Below are positions 10,416 to 20,159 of a DNA stretch of 64,000 nt, one piece after another. The notes under the pieces were generated by a model, which worked only from the letters and a program-made list of their open reading frames with translations, made no database searches and was not told where the DNA came from. This stretch comes from Valencia hispanica. Its lineage: Eukaryota; Chordata; Actinopteri; Cyprinodontiformes; Valenciidae. The position numbers and the translations under genes are program-made. The number at the start of each line of letters is the position of its first letter. Within the stretch, counting starts at the first letter, position 1. Location of the stretch: positions 39,515,001 to 39,579,000 of the forward strand of contig OY747704.1 of assembly GCA_963556495.2 (NCBI GenBank), read 5' to 3'.

Positions 10416-10620
10416 TGACTCATTTATACTGACATAATCTTCCTGTTGCAACCAGGCTTCTGTGAGACAAAACAGATTAATTTATCACAAATCAAGTCAT
10501 TTACTAACAAAGTCTTTGAGGGGAGAGATCTTATGTTCAATAAACCACAGTTAATAGTTTTATTTTTCTGCTTGTCAAACTCATATTTACCTTTATGAGA
10601 TTTTAATGATTTGCTTTTGT
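10416..10620 (-). pseudogene. L2-type ORF2 endonuclease domain, N-terminal part
   Basis: The minus strand reads NCGLLNIRSLPSKTLLVNDL, then, after a one-base shift, LFCLTEAWLQQEDYVSIN. These are the first strand (NIRSL) and the LTETWL block of APE-type LINE endonucleases; the catalytic glutamate of LTE is present. Confidence 0.78.
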
Positions 10621-10689
10621 TGGGTTAACTTTTAATCCATTTGATTTTGGCCGTGCAAAATACACTGTCTCTATGGAGTAATGGGTGGG

Positions 10690-11041
10690 TAACAGTACAG
10701 AAGCTGCAGAGTGGTTGGTTAAACTACGACTCTGCTTCCTGGTCTGGACCCTGGGTTGTCAGTGTTTTGGAGGACTACCGGGTGTCATTAACGCCAACGT
10801 GAATAACAATCTTACTGTATTTACGATTTTCCTTAGCCAGCAGTTTCAGCTAGGATTTGATGTAGCCTGTTCTGGCTCCTGGCAAGCATTTGACTATGGT
10901 CGATGGTGTCTCTAATACCACGTTTCTGAGTATGGAGCTGCCGATTACCAGGGTCGGCTTCTCAGCGGGTGTGTCGCTGAGCGGGGAAAATCTGTTAGAA
11001 ATGCAGACGGGTAGATTTAACAAAGCTAAACTACATCCCAC
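10690..11041 (-). pseudogene. LINE ORF1 segment with SGNH/esterase-like domain
   Basis: The minus strand reads [47 protein letters not shown], a stop, then LKLLAKENRKYSKIVIHVGV and NDTR. The order VIG-S-S-I followed by GVNDTR matches blocks I and III (GDS and GxND) of the SGNH hydrolase-like domain found in ORF1 of some fish L2/CR1 LINEs. Here GDS is GSS. One in-frame stop and a degenerate C-terminus make it non-functional. The segment breaks at about 11045 at the L1-type insertion. Confidence 0.7.
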
Positions 11042-11050
11042 TTTTAAAAG

Positions 11051-11325
11051 AAAGTGGAAGATGATCTTGCTAGATGGAAATCCCTACCCATATCACTTAT
11101 GGGATAAGTTGGATCAATAAAAATGATGGTTTTGCCCAGAATCAATTACTTATACTCAATGATCCCAAGCAAACCATCCCCAGATTGGTTTAGATCTCTG
11201 GACTCTTTCATCTCTAAATTTCTTTGGAAAGATAAACCACCACATATTGGCATAAAAACACTGCAGAAGACCAAAGATAAAGGAAGTCTAGAGCTACCAA
11301 ACTTTCATCATTATTTCTTAAGGCC
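11051..11325 (+). pseudogene. L1-type LINE ORF2 fragment (post-RT region)
   Basis: Frame from 11051 reads [18 protein letters not shown], one TAA stop, then GSIKMMVLPRINYLYSMIPS, WFRSLDSFISKFLWKDKPP and IGIKTLQKTKDKGSLELPNF, ending HHYFL. The W..LP.S..GR....KM..LP...YL...P pattern followed by FIW/FLW..K.PRI...TLQ is typical of fish L1 ORF2 beyond the RT. It is on the opposite strand to the surrounding L2-type LINE. It ends where the Harbinger-like sequence begins. Confidence 0.78.
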
Positions 11326-11670
11326 GGTTTATACTTCTGCGTCGTGTCCATCCCGTAGGGTACGCCGTAGGTCCGCAGAGGCTTAACATGCGCCTCCTCG
11401 GACCTGAGGTGCAGCCCGGCGACGCGACGCAGAGACGCGGAAGTACTCCCTTGTGATGGGTCAGTGAGATTACGTATGCACGTACCATCTTCTACGTCTC
11501 TGTCTTCTCATTTGCTTGCATTGCAAAATGTTCAAAACAAGGACAATTTGTTCGTCTGCTTCCACAATCTCGTTGAGACACTGCACCAAGTCGGCCACCA
11601 TCGTTGTTCTAAAACAAGAAATACTTGCCGGAACTGAAGCAAACATAAGCAAACCATCAGAAAAACTCCT
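11326..11670 (-). mobile_element. PIF/Harbinger-like fragment
   Basis: Right after TTA at 11323-11325 the sequence reads AGGCCGGTTTATACTTCTGC, like the ends of fish Harbinger elements, which insert at TWA. On the minus strand the interior encodes VQCLNEIVEADEQIVLVLN and QMRRQRRRRWYVHT, resembling the Arg-rich, RRWWV-containing N-terminus of Harbinger transposases. No matching right terminal repeat is found, so the element is partial. The TTA assignment is tentative. Confidence 0.45.
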
Positions 11671-12540
11671 CCCTGTGGAGTTTGCCGACCGATACCAGCC
11701 TACTGATTGGCCTGGGGTGGCGGCGGCGCATTTCAGCCATTGGCTGGCCATTGCCCCTGCGGCCTGGCGGCCCTCGTCGGCCGGTCCCTGGTTGGGTGTC
11801 TGTTGAGGGGTGGGGCGCCCTTGGGCCCCGGGCCCATGACTGGATCCGCTCTGGCGTAGCCGGTTGCCGGCGGAGCCTGTGGGCTCGTCACTGCAGCCAC
11901 CCGTGCCCTTCATTGTAGCTTCTGGATGTTCCTCCAGGGTTCTCCTCTGCTCCTCTCGAGGGTGTGGTGCACCCTTCGTTGATCCGCCTGGAGCTCCTGT
12001 GCTCTGGGGGTCCTTTGGGTTTCTATGGCTCCGATCTCCTTCATGTCTGCGTCGATTCCTGGGAGGCGGATCGATGGTTCCTCACACCAGCTATTGAACA
12101 CTAATATACACCAGCATACTCATACACACACTCACAGGTGTGGGGATTCTGGTGTGTGCAGATGCATTCTTGGGCTGAGGTTGCCACTACTGAATCTTGT
12201 AGTGATCGGTGCCATGGGCTTTTCAGTGGCGCTGTTGTTGTATTCGTATATATCTGTTTGTGGGTTGTGGTTGTGTGGTTCTCGGTTTGCATTGTTTGAT
12301 TTGTTTTGTCGTCGTTTTTTCCCCTCTCCCTGCTGTCGTGCTGGTGTGGAGGGAGACTGATGTTTTCTTGTGTTTTCTTTGTTCCCCTTCCTTTCTTGTA
12401 TCTTCAGTTCACCCTCTCCCTCTTAACCTTTTTTCCCTAACTCTCCTCATCTATTTTCTTTTTCCCCTTTATTTTCTGTCTCTGTGTCCCTGGAGCATCA
12501 AAAAAAACAAACAAACCCACAGTGATTTCTAATAAAGATT
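11671..12540 (+). repeat. GC-rich, then pyrimidine-rich LINE 3' UTR-like sequence
   Basis: The first 400 bases are G/C-rich (for example CGGGCCCATGACTGG), followed by a CA-rich stretch, a T/C-rich stretch and an A-rich tail (ATCAAAAAAAACAAACAAAC at 12499-12518) with AATAAA at 12531-12536. It lies between two parts of the antisense L2 ORF1 and is on the same strand as the L1-type fragment at 11051. I infer that it is that element's 3' UTR. The overlapping ORFs here are frame shadows of biased composition. Confidence 0.45.
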
Positions 12541-12828
12541 TCTTATATATCAAGCGTAGTACTGTAGCAAAAGCTGTAATGCTCCACTTGTGATAGTAAA
12601 TCTGTCAAGCTTCTACTTGGTCCTCAGACACCAGTTCAGAGCTCCACACTGCCAGACAGGACACGTGAAAAAAAAGAAAGAAACACGGACTGATTGGTGG
12701 TGACTCGTGGGCTGGGTTCTAGAACTATGCTTCCTATGTGCCGTCACCCAGCCGACCTGAGGTCCCAGCTGTGCGGGTCCTACTGGAGGATGGCTAGGGA
12801 GTTCCTTCCATGTTAGCTCCACGCTGGC
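12541..12828 (-). other. Degenerate ORF1 linker of the antisense L2-type LINE
   Basis: By position this joins the ORF1 N-terminus to the SGNH part. A minus-strand frame reads WVTAHRKHSSRTQPTSHHQS, typical of the low-complexity linker, but frames are scrambled. Confidence 0.45.
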
Positions 12829-13047
12829 TCATGGGCCTCTGCTATCTGCTGGTTTTTCAACAGCATGGAGCCGGGCATCTAACTCTGGCACCCTTGCCTC
12901 CAAAGCTACTAAAATGTTACATTTATTACAGTTACCATTACCACTAAAGGAGGCAGGGAAGTAACTAAACATCTGACACAGAGAGCAAGAGAGAGGAGAA
13001 GATTTAGGCTGAGATTGAGAGGTAGGAGGAGTGAGGAGAGTAGCCAT
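12829..13047 (-). pseudogene. LINE (L2-type) ORF1 N-terminus
   Basis: A 72-codon ORF starts with ATG at 13047-13045: MATLLTPPTSQSQPKSSP, then CSLCQMFSYFP, NGNCNKCNILVALEARVPEL and LDARLHAVEK. The paired CxxC motifs followed by a short heptad-like helix fit the N-terminus of L2-type ORF1. It ends in a stop soon after the helix, at a frame break. Upstream 13048-13275 would be the 5' UTR. Confidence 0.62.
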
Positions 13048-13275
13048 TGCCGCAATGAATCTAAGCTAACTAAGCTAGCGAGACCTTACCACGCCAAGAA
13101 AAAAAGTGTGAAACACAAGGAGTTCCCAAAACGTAAAGTACACCACCAGAAAACGTGTGTTTTTAGTGTGCTTGTGTGTTAAAATAACTTAGAAAGGCCT
13201 CAACGCAGAGAAAACTAGATCAATTCAAGAGAGTCTGAACACCAAAAACAGCTCCACGGAGTGCAACAGCCACAA
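13048..13275 (-). other. 5' UTR of the antisense L2-type LINE
   Basis: This is assigned by position upstream of the ORF1 start. The outer boundary is inferred from the short (GATA)n run at 13290-13305. Confidence 0.45.
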
Positions 13276-13289
13276 AAGGAAATGACGCA

Positions 13290-13305
13290 ATAGATAGATA
13301 GATAG
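13290..13305. repeat. Short (GATA)n microsatellite
   Basis: Four GATA units lie at the outer boundary of the LINE. Confidence 0.8.
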
Positions 13306-14140
13306 TCAAGGGTCTCCAACCTTTCAAATCTCAGGAGTGATGAATCACTTATCAACACATTCAAATCCAGTTTATTTCCATAAAATCAGTTACGGATCTG
13401 ATCTGGAAATAATGAATGAGTAATGAAAAGTTTGCCCATACCAATCTGGGCACACCGATAATGCTGGGTTCTCCTTACAGGTAACAAATGTGTAATACGT
13501 TTTTCGATTTGCATAATCTAATGAACTCTACTGTGAGAAAAAATGGAGGACTAGGCATATGTATGATCAATTTGAGATTAGTTGTTATTTTTCAAATGAA
13601 GACAAATGAGTTGGTGCAATAAGTGATATGAAAAACAAATCTATGATCACTTGTGAACATGCAACAATGGTGAAATCTTTTTGTTATTTGATTAATGTAT
13701 ATCATTCCTAGACCATTAAAGGTCAGAATGTGAAATTTTAAATAGACTGTTGAGAGATAGCCTGGTTTCTGGATAACAGTGATTCAGTCTGCCAAAGGTC
13801 ATTCTGAAACTGGCAGGTGGTACTGGTCTCTTTGGGGCACAGGATTTTAAAACTTATGAAACCAGGTTAGATACAAAGGGAAATGTTTAATAAAACTGAC
13901 TATTAGACCCTGAGCTAATATCCAAGGTTTGTGGAGAAAAAAAGGGGGATCAAAAATAGCAGGCAATTATGATATAAAAATTTGGAAATATTAAATCAGA
14001 CTGCTATGACCGTACTGATCTTGACTTATTCTAAGGTTCAGCATCTATTAGCATTAACTTAGATACTCTAACAGTATAACAGGAAGATGTATGATCAACC
14101 AATTAGATTTGGGGTATGAAAACGGCAGATTAGACATCCG
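13306..14140. other. Unassigned AT-rich DNA
   Basis: CAAGGGTCTCCAACCTTT at 13304-13321 loosely resembles a hAT terminus, but no partner terminus or duplication was found. Nothing else is recognised. Confidence 0.4.
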
Positions 14141-14176
14141 ATTATTATTATTATTATTATTATATTATGTAACAAC

Positions 14177-14208
<32 letters not shown>

Positions 14209-14296
14209 TTGCATTATTTCCACATCATTATTATTATTAGATCATATTATTTTTAGGCCCACGATATTATTATTATTATTATTATTATAATTATTA

Positions 14297-14355
<59 letters not shown>

Positions 14356-14375
14356 TATTATTATTATTATCATCA
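14141..14375. repeat. (TTA)n trinucleotide arrays
   Basis: Interrupted ATT/TTA arrays include an uninterrupted run of about 25 units near 14297-14353. On the minus strand they give a spurious poly-Asn ORF. Confidence 0.95.
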
Positions 14376-14473
14376 GTAGTATATCATTATATGAGGTTAC
14401 ATGCTTTATGGTTGTTATCATCAGTAGGCCTATTATCATTACTAGGCTATTGCTATATAATTATATGAGGTTA

Positions 14474-14475
<2 letters not shown>

Positions 14476-14507
<32 letters not shown>

Positions 14508-14520
14508 ATTATTATTATAA
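14476..14520. repeat. (GTT)n then (ATT)n microsatellite
   Basis: About ten GTT units are followed by ATT units. Confidence 0.9.
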
Positions 14521-14621
14521 TCAGTAGGCCTATTATCATTACTAGGCTATTGCTATAATCAGGAATTGGCACCAGACCTCTGCTATTAATTTATCCTTTA
14601 TTATTGTTATCATTACTAGGC

Positions 14622-14986
14622 CTAATAGTAGGCATCATCTGTATTTTTACAGAAGCTTGCAGGTAGGTGATGTTGATGTGAGACCGAAGCTTGCTTTGCC
14701 TTGCAAAGCTCCTCAATTTTTGGCTCAATGTTTGATAAACATAGCCTCAAATCATCCTCGATTTGTGCACGATTGCAGTATTTTGTTTTGAGTGCAGTCA
14801 TTTTTGAGAATCCTGCCTCACACAAATATGTCGACGCGAAAAGAAGGAGAATCTTCAAGGCGACTTCACAGAGTTGAGGATATTCCTGCATCAATACTGC
14901 CCAGAATGACGAAAGAGTACAGGAGCTAAAGAGTTCCTTCAGTCTACTGTCACTCTTCAGCTCAATAAGCTGCTCCTGCAGATCAA
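14622..14986 (-). pseudogene. Second hAT transposase, C-terminal (hATC) part
   Basis: The minus strand reads PIDLQEQLIELKSDSRLKEL, FWAVLMQEYPQLCEVALKIL, FASTYLCEAGFSKMTALK, YCNRAQIEDDLRLCLSNIEP and IEELCKAKQASVSHQHH. This is the hAT dimerisation region of the ZBED5/SCAND3/FAM200-like group, with the conserved glutamate in YLCEAGFS. It continues at 15875-16205 across an insertion (14989-15872). The family differs from the hAT at 991-4110. Confidence 0.82.
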
Positions 14987-14988
14987 TA

Positions 14989-15872
14989 GGGTGATCATGT
15001 TTTGATTTCCAAAAAAAAGGCCATCTGGCACAGTACTGAAGCACTTTCAGGACTTGGCCAAGACTTTTGATTTTAACATATTTAAAGTGTGTATTCTCAA
15101 TGTGGTTAGAAACGTTTAGGTAAATAACAAACTTCAAAAAGGCTTTCACAAGTGATGTGAAATGATTTTATAATCTCTGGAAATAAATTATAATAGAAAT
15201 AATTACCAGCAACAATATTAGTTTACTTTTTAAATTGCACTGGACAAAAACTGAAGAAAAATCTGAAATAATCTTCTGAGAAAACAAGTATTTTATTTTC
15301 ACTGTAATAAAAGTAAACAGCTGCAGACTCAAAAACACAATAAAAAAGTGCTTACTCTGTTTATTTTGCATCTTCATCCTCCACAGTCAATTTATCGATG
15401 AACTCTCACTTTGCTTAGCCTGTTTATAGTTTTTGTGTCCATGTGATCTTTGGGATATTTGCCACTTTTGTCACACAGAAACACACATGCCAGCTATGTG
15501 AATGGTGCACTCCGCCACCCATTTGTTGCGACTGGACTGTATATCTTTTGTGGTTCTTGCATGAAGCTTGTGCTTTGACTTCTTCTAAACAGCAGTAACT
15601 CGGCGCAGCGCTGCACTGCGCAATGCAGGCGGTGCGGCGCAGCTCGGCGCATATGTCTGTGGCGTCAATAAATGGATCAGAACCAGCTCGGGAGGACATT
15701 ACATGAGAGAAAGGCTGCCATACTGCATGCATCACACCAGTCAGTTTGAGTATGGTCCTATGATAAACAATAAAGACTCGGACACTTTCATCAGCCTATA
15801 AATCCCCCCGGATGCCCCGGACAGCGCATGAAAAGTGGACATGTCTGGGGAAAAGAGGACAGTTGGTCACCC
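14989..15872. mobile_element. TA-flanked 884-bp insert in the hAT gene
   Basis: The two sides start GGGTGATCA and, on the other strand, GGGTGACCA, each next to TA (14987-14988 and 15873-15874). The hAT reading frame breaks exactly at these points: DLQEQL on one side and CTANEL on the other. This fits a TA-targeting element such as a Tc1/mariner or IS630-type MITE. The terminal match is only about nine bases, and I recognise no transposase inside, so the class is tentative. Confidence 0.6.
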
Positions 15873-15874
15873 TA

Positions 15875-16205
15875 CAGCTCGTTTGCTGTGCACACAAACG
15901 GATCTCGAACCCAAGCAAAAGAGCGATAATACTCTTTAAAGTACGTCGCAAATTGTTTTCTCATTGCCGACAGGCGCTCAGACGCTGATTGAAATAGAGA
16001 GGAGAAATCGTGTGACGTGCCTGCATCAGTGATAAAGTCTACAAGGCTGGGGAACATGTCGCAGTTCCCTCCACTAATGCGGCCATGCCAGAGGTCTAGT
16101 TTTTGAGTGAAGGCGTGCACTTTGTCTGCAATGAGCAAAATAGGACAGAGACGCAAGCCACATATAGTGTCATCCAGATGCTTCGCCAGATCTGATTTGA
16201 TTTCT
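15875..16205 (-). pseudogene. Second hAT transposase, middle segment
   Basis: The minus strand reads EIKSDLAKHLDDTICGLRLC, LIADKVHAFTQKLDLWHGRI, GGNCDMFPSLVDFI, FQSASERLSAMRKQFATYF and YYRSFAWVRDPFVCTANEL. The K..LWHGRI...N...FP.L pattern followed by RF..YF..F.WV..PF is the part just upstream of hATC in ZBED5/SCAND3-like proteins. Reading is interrupted at 15875 by the TA-flanked insert. Upstream of 16205 a frameshift and stops occur before the Kolobok-like insertion. Confidence 0.8.
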
Positions 16206-16413
16206 GTCTAAAACCACTTCACCCCTCCCCCCGGAGAGCCAGAGAACTTCAGTGTGACTCGCTGAAACCGCTTATCACCTGCATTTGCGCTCATGATCGA
16301 CAAACAAATCAAATTTGTTCAAAACTTCTTTTTTTTAACAGTCCAAACATTTTAATTTCCATTCAGGAGTTATGTATATACAAAACTAGGAACTTTTTAT
16401 GACAGTAGTTTAA
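16206..16413 (-). other. Degenerate 5' part of the second hAT
   Basis: Stops and frameshifts occur in the reading upstream of EIKSDLA. TTAA at 16410-16413 is the left target duplication of the next insertion. Confidence 0.5.
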
Positions 16414-16736
16414 AGGAGTCATGACCTGTAATTTTCACTTTTCCATGAGAAAAAATTTATGTTATGATTGCCTAACGATTATACACTGCCCGGGAAGCCG
16501 ATATTTAAAAGTGAAGCGTTTGTTTTCCCTTGGGTTCGTCAACCAGCCCACGTGCACGCGCACTCAAATACGTGGTTTTAATTTCTGGCCGACTTGATGT
16601 CAAGTCGGCGCAGGATATACCATATATAGACATTGCAGACCTACCTATGCTGCAGGAAGCCCGCCCTCCATCACTCCCTTCTCCCCCTCGCTCCTCTCTC
16701 CCTCATATTCAGTTGAGCGCCGCCATTACTGAATTC

Positions 16737-16993
16737 TAGTGATGGGAATTCCAGCTCTTTTTGGAGAGCCAGTATTTTTGGCTTGACTCACCATAAAGAT
16801 CTGGCTCTTTATGCTCCTCAGATTTTCTGTTGCTTAAAGTGTATTTATTACCAAAATTAATGCAAAACGATGTCTACCAAATGTAACAAACCAAGCACCT
16901 AAAAAAAACCGTTTCCCAATGACGAGCCGTCTCCCATCGTTCACTTCAAAGGGTGAGCTCTTAGAGCCGGTTCGTTCACGACCGACACATCAC
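16737..16993. mobile_element. Small hAT-like MITE inside the Kolobok-like element
   Basis: It starts TAGTGATGGGAATTCC and ends near GACACATCAC. The interior is rich in GGCTCTTT/AAAGAGCC inverted words, as in a common fish hAT MITE. No clean 8-bp duplication was found. Confidence 0.4.
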
Positions 16994-17189
16994 CGATTCG
17001 AAGTACGAACTCCACCGTGAAAGATGCAGAAAGTTTCTTCACGCAATGATGCATGAAGAAGACATATTCGTGTCAGCCTTTTATTTCAATCGGCTAAATC
17101 AGATAAAACCATTTCTGCCAGAAACGCAGTGCACATGTGAGTTGCTCTGTTGTTGACTGCCAGAATCATCATGGGAATATTTTTTCTAT

Positions 17190-17308
17190 TTCTTTTTACG
17201 CTGGAATCCATTACGAATTTGGGACAATATCAGGCGAAGTTGGCATCGAAGCTCCGTTTGGAAAAAGGGGCCATTCCAACAATCAGAGACTTGCCTGCAT
17301 TTGAAACG
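17190..17308 (+). pseudogene. THAP-domain-like exon
   Basis: The frame reads FTLESITNLGQYQAKLASKL then RLEKGAIPTIRDLPAFET, and stops at a donor ACG|GTAAGG at 17308/17309. The order F-T...NLGQ....L...LRL..GAIPTI is the C-terminal part of a THAP zinc-binding domain (the AVPTIF box). The preceding Cys/His residues are not in frame, so either an upstream exon is missing or the 5' part has decayed. It lies in a TTAA-flanked element, consistent with a Kolobok transposase exon. A P-type or host THAP gene fragment is less likely given the flanks. Confidence 0.5.
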
Positions 17309-17758
17309 GTAAGGCTGTGTTTTTATTGCTTTACTGTGTGTAACAAACAGCAGCTAACTGCTAATGTGGCTATTGTATGCTAGCGGGAGTAGTAGATATG
17401 GGTTAGATATGCTGAGGCGTTACCTGCGGTGTCAACCCCTCTCCTTCCTGCCACCTATAAACGCGTCCCTCATTTGCATTATTACAATGCTCGTCCACGA
17501 CAGCCAAAGTATCGCATCAGATCTCGCGAGACAATAATGCCTTCAGAAATAAGGGTCAGAGGAGCTCTGTGTTTATTTTTTTTTTGAACTTTTCTTTTTT
17601 TTAAAGGCCTGAAAGACTATAATAGAGCGTGGCTATCCAAGATAATACTAGGTTATGACTCCTTTTAATAAAAAGAAAAATTGCAAATTTTTCTTTTTCA
17701 ATTTTTTTTCCTCCCATCCTGTAGCCTACTGGCGCGCCCCACCTGTTTAGAATCACTG

Positions 17759-17945
17759 GTATAGCACACTTTCAACAACAGGGTAATTCACAGTGCTTTA
17801 TATGATTTGGTGATTTTAAAAAAACAAAAGGGGAAAAATAAACAATATAGCTGGAAGTTATAAGTAGAAAATTAGCATGAAACACATAACACATGATGCA
17901 TAATAAAGATACACAACACATGATACACAATAAAGCAAGAGAAAC
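17759..17945 (-). mobile_element. Antisense L2-type LINE 3' UTR tail
   Basis: The minus strand matches 230-370 closely, including TTATTGTGTATCATGTGT and AAATCACCAAATCAT, and GAATTACCCTG with TTGAAAGTGTGCTATAC. The tail is cut at GTGCTATAC by the hAT terminus. The AATAAA and CTTGC repeat expected next are missing. Confidence 0.75.
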
Positions 17946-20155
17946 TAGAGACATTAGTTTGAACTTGACCATGTTAGACCATATTCCCATATAATGGAGA
18001 TCCACCATTGCCACCTGAGAGAATAAACAGTATTGTTTGACTAAAAGACATTTTAAATGTATAATAAAGCAAATAAATTGTTAAAGTTCCTAAGTAATAA
18101 AAGAATAAACTCTATATAGAAAAGATATCTGTGAAATGTTTCTTTCATAAAATGTTTTAATTCTAGATTGGACAGAAATGCATGTTACACTGCCTACTGC
18201 TGTATGCACAACAAATAAATCAGCTAAAAAAGCATTAAGTTGCAGCCACCATTTTCTACAAAGAGAATAACCCAAAAATACAGCCTTTTTCCCAATGCTT
18301 GGTTGTGCTCTCCTTTTGTAGTGATGACTTCAGAAGAGGATGTTATTGCAAAATCCCATCTCGTTCTTGCAGACCCTAGAAATAAAAAAAAGTGCATGGG
18401 GCCTCAATACAGATGTGTGACTTTATGGCTCAGGGCCCATCAGTAGGTGAATATCCTGGAAAAGCCAGAAAACGCGAAACTCTTAACCAGGAATTATGTG
18501 GCCTCTTTTGGATGGGGGAAGAGAAGACGTACAATTTCATCCAAGTCATTGGAATTTCACACAGTCCTCCATTTGGTTTGAATGACAGAGGAAGGAATGT
18601 TGATGGAAATTAAACATAATGCCTTATATTGATCTGTCTGAACTGAGATGAAAGCTTTCTCTCATGGTTTTTCAGTCAAAAACCTTGGAATTTATTGGAT
18701 TTTTTAAAAACGAGATAGACATACTAAGTAAATGGAAAAGACGACATGACAATACTGGCAGTAAATTCACAACAAAAGCTCAGCTGTCTGACCTTGAGTT
18801 GAGCTGCTGGCACTGTGAATACCAAGGCCACAAGAGAATGACAGGAAGCTCATAACAATTAACAGAAATGAAACATAAAATATCCAAGGGCAAGTTCAAG
18901 TTCAAATGTGAATGTCTGCGTGTTTTTTTTTTTGCCTTTGTGGAGTGAGGGCGGGCAGAGACTTGAGGGGCTCGAGTGGTATGCCTCATGAAAACAAAAT
19001 ACTCTACACACCTCAATTAGAGGTACTTAGCAGGGCCCTGAGAGAACCAGTCTGAAAGCAGTTGAAGTAGCTCATGCAAGAACAAGGTAGAGAAAAAAAA
19101 TCAAAGAGATTTCTAAGAAGAGGAAGCCTCAGTCTGCTTTCATATAGCCAAATCTGGATTTGGGAGGGTTGGGTTGAAAAAAAAGCTTCATACAAGCTTT
19201 CAGAGAAGATTCTATAATTTGAGTGTTCAAATAGGATGCACATTACCGCCATGGCAACGGAGGCACCAAATATAAAAATAGAAATCACAAAATAATACAA
19301 AAAGTATCTAATTGAGACCATAAAAGGACAGGAAAAAGTTTTTTGGGGTGAAGTTATCATCTGAAGTAAAAAACGAGCTTGTGGTCTCCAATAGGACAGA
19401 GTTCCACCCCAAAGGAGCTTATTATCCACATATAGACATGTCAGTTTCATTCTGAATGATTGAGAGGATTGGGGCAATCTAAAGCAGACCTTGGTCAAAC
19501 ACGCACACAGGATTTTAAAGCAGGCAAATCACAGAGATCTTTGTTATTATGGTCGACCACCCTGCTAATTAAAGGTAATGAGGTGTTGGTGGCCTTCTTC
19601 TGTAAAAAACATGTGTGCCACCTTTTGTATTTTTCCATTCATTCCAGCATATGTGGATGTGGTATTTTCTTTGTTTTCTTGAGTCATTCATGCTTCCTTA
19701 GTTTTAAGTGTTCTTCTGCGTGAATGGAAGTTTATAAAGTTTTTGTTCCTTCACTTTGGATGTTTTAGGGTCTTGGTTTTAATGTATTGAGAGTTTATGT
19801 TGGAGTGCTGGATGCAGACTTTTATTGCATGTACAATGCAATAAATGTTCGGTTGGATAACTGAAAATAGAGAATTGGTGTGGCTGAGGTCAAAAATACT
19901 TCCTCTCAGGCCACAGGGTATGTTTGTACAGAAAAAATGTGTGCTTGACCTCAAAATCAAGTATGGGTCATTTTTGCAATGATAAGGTTTCATTGACTTG
20001 AGACTTTTGCATTTATTGTGACAACTATGTTTCTTTTGACCAAATTAAAGAGCAAATATAAAATTTTGGCGCCAAAAGCCCTAAAACTTTTGAGAATATA
20101 AAATGTGAAAATAACTCAATCAGATTTTCCAATGTATTTAAGGCAGATGAGTAGC
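17946..20155. other. Unassigned intergenic DNA
   Basis: Several ORFs of 60-160 codons occur (for example minus 19013-19498), but none shows a domain, family motif or splice context. No terminal repeats were seen. Confidence 0.5.
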
Positions 20156-20159
20156 TTAA

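Larger units (their letters stand above)
7170..13275 (-). mobile_element. Nearly full-length antisense L2/Maui-type LINE with nested insertions
   Basis: Read on the minus strand, the order is 5' UTR (13275-13048), ORF1 N-terminus (13047-12829), an interruption by an L1-type fragment (about 12540-11046), ORF1 SGNH-like domain (11041-10690), ORF2 endonuclease (10620-9880, split by a SINE at 10412-10088), reverse transcriptase (9870-8600), ORF2 C-terminus (8599-7868) and 3' UTR (7867-7170). The 3' UTR is shared with the solo tail at 31120-31580. Many stops and frameshifts show it is dead. I could not find a convincing target duplication. Confidence 0.82.
16414..17664 (+). mobile_element. TTAA-flanked Kolobok-like element with a THAP exon
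   Basis: The left end is AGGAGTCATGACCTG after TTAA (16410-16413). The right end, reversed, is AAGGAGTCATAACCTAG after TTAA (17665-17668). The ends match over about 14 bases with one extra A. A THAP-domain-like exon is inside (ending 17308). TTAA duplication together with a THAP domain points to Kolobok; piggyBac shares TTAA but lacks THAP. No DDE domain is seen, so the element is non-autonomous or internally deleted. Confidence 0.62.
14622..17758 (-). mobile_element. hAT element (ZBED5/SCAND3-like group), antisense, with nested insertions
   Basis: The 5' terminus, read on the minus strand from 17758, is CAGTGATTCTAAACAGGTGG followed by GGCGCGCC, matching the CAGTGGTTCTC...GGCGCGC ends of this hAT group. 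It abuts an antisense LINE tail at 17759, cutting it inside GTGCTATAC. Coding parts are at 16205-15875 and 14986-14622. The 3' terminus could not be found, so the left limit is only the coding limit. Confidence 0.7.

Noticed and set aside
11682..12532. Several overlapping ORFs on both strands
   Set aside because: The region is GC- then pyrimidine-biased LINE UTR-like sequence; frames show no protein motif.
13304..13321. hAT-like terminus CAAGGGTCTCCAACC as the lost 3' end of the second hAT
   Set aside because: Match to the 17758 terminus is weak and the flanking 8 bases do not match GTATAGCA.
14242..14439. Poly-Asn ORF
   Set aside because: Translation of the TTA array.
19013..19498. 161-codon minus ORF
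   Set aside because: No domain, no splice context, and composition typical of surrounding non-coding DNA.
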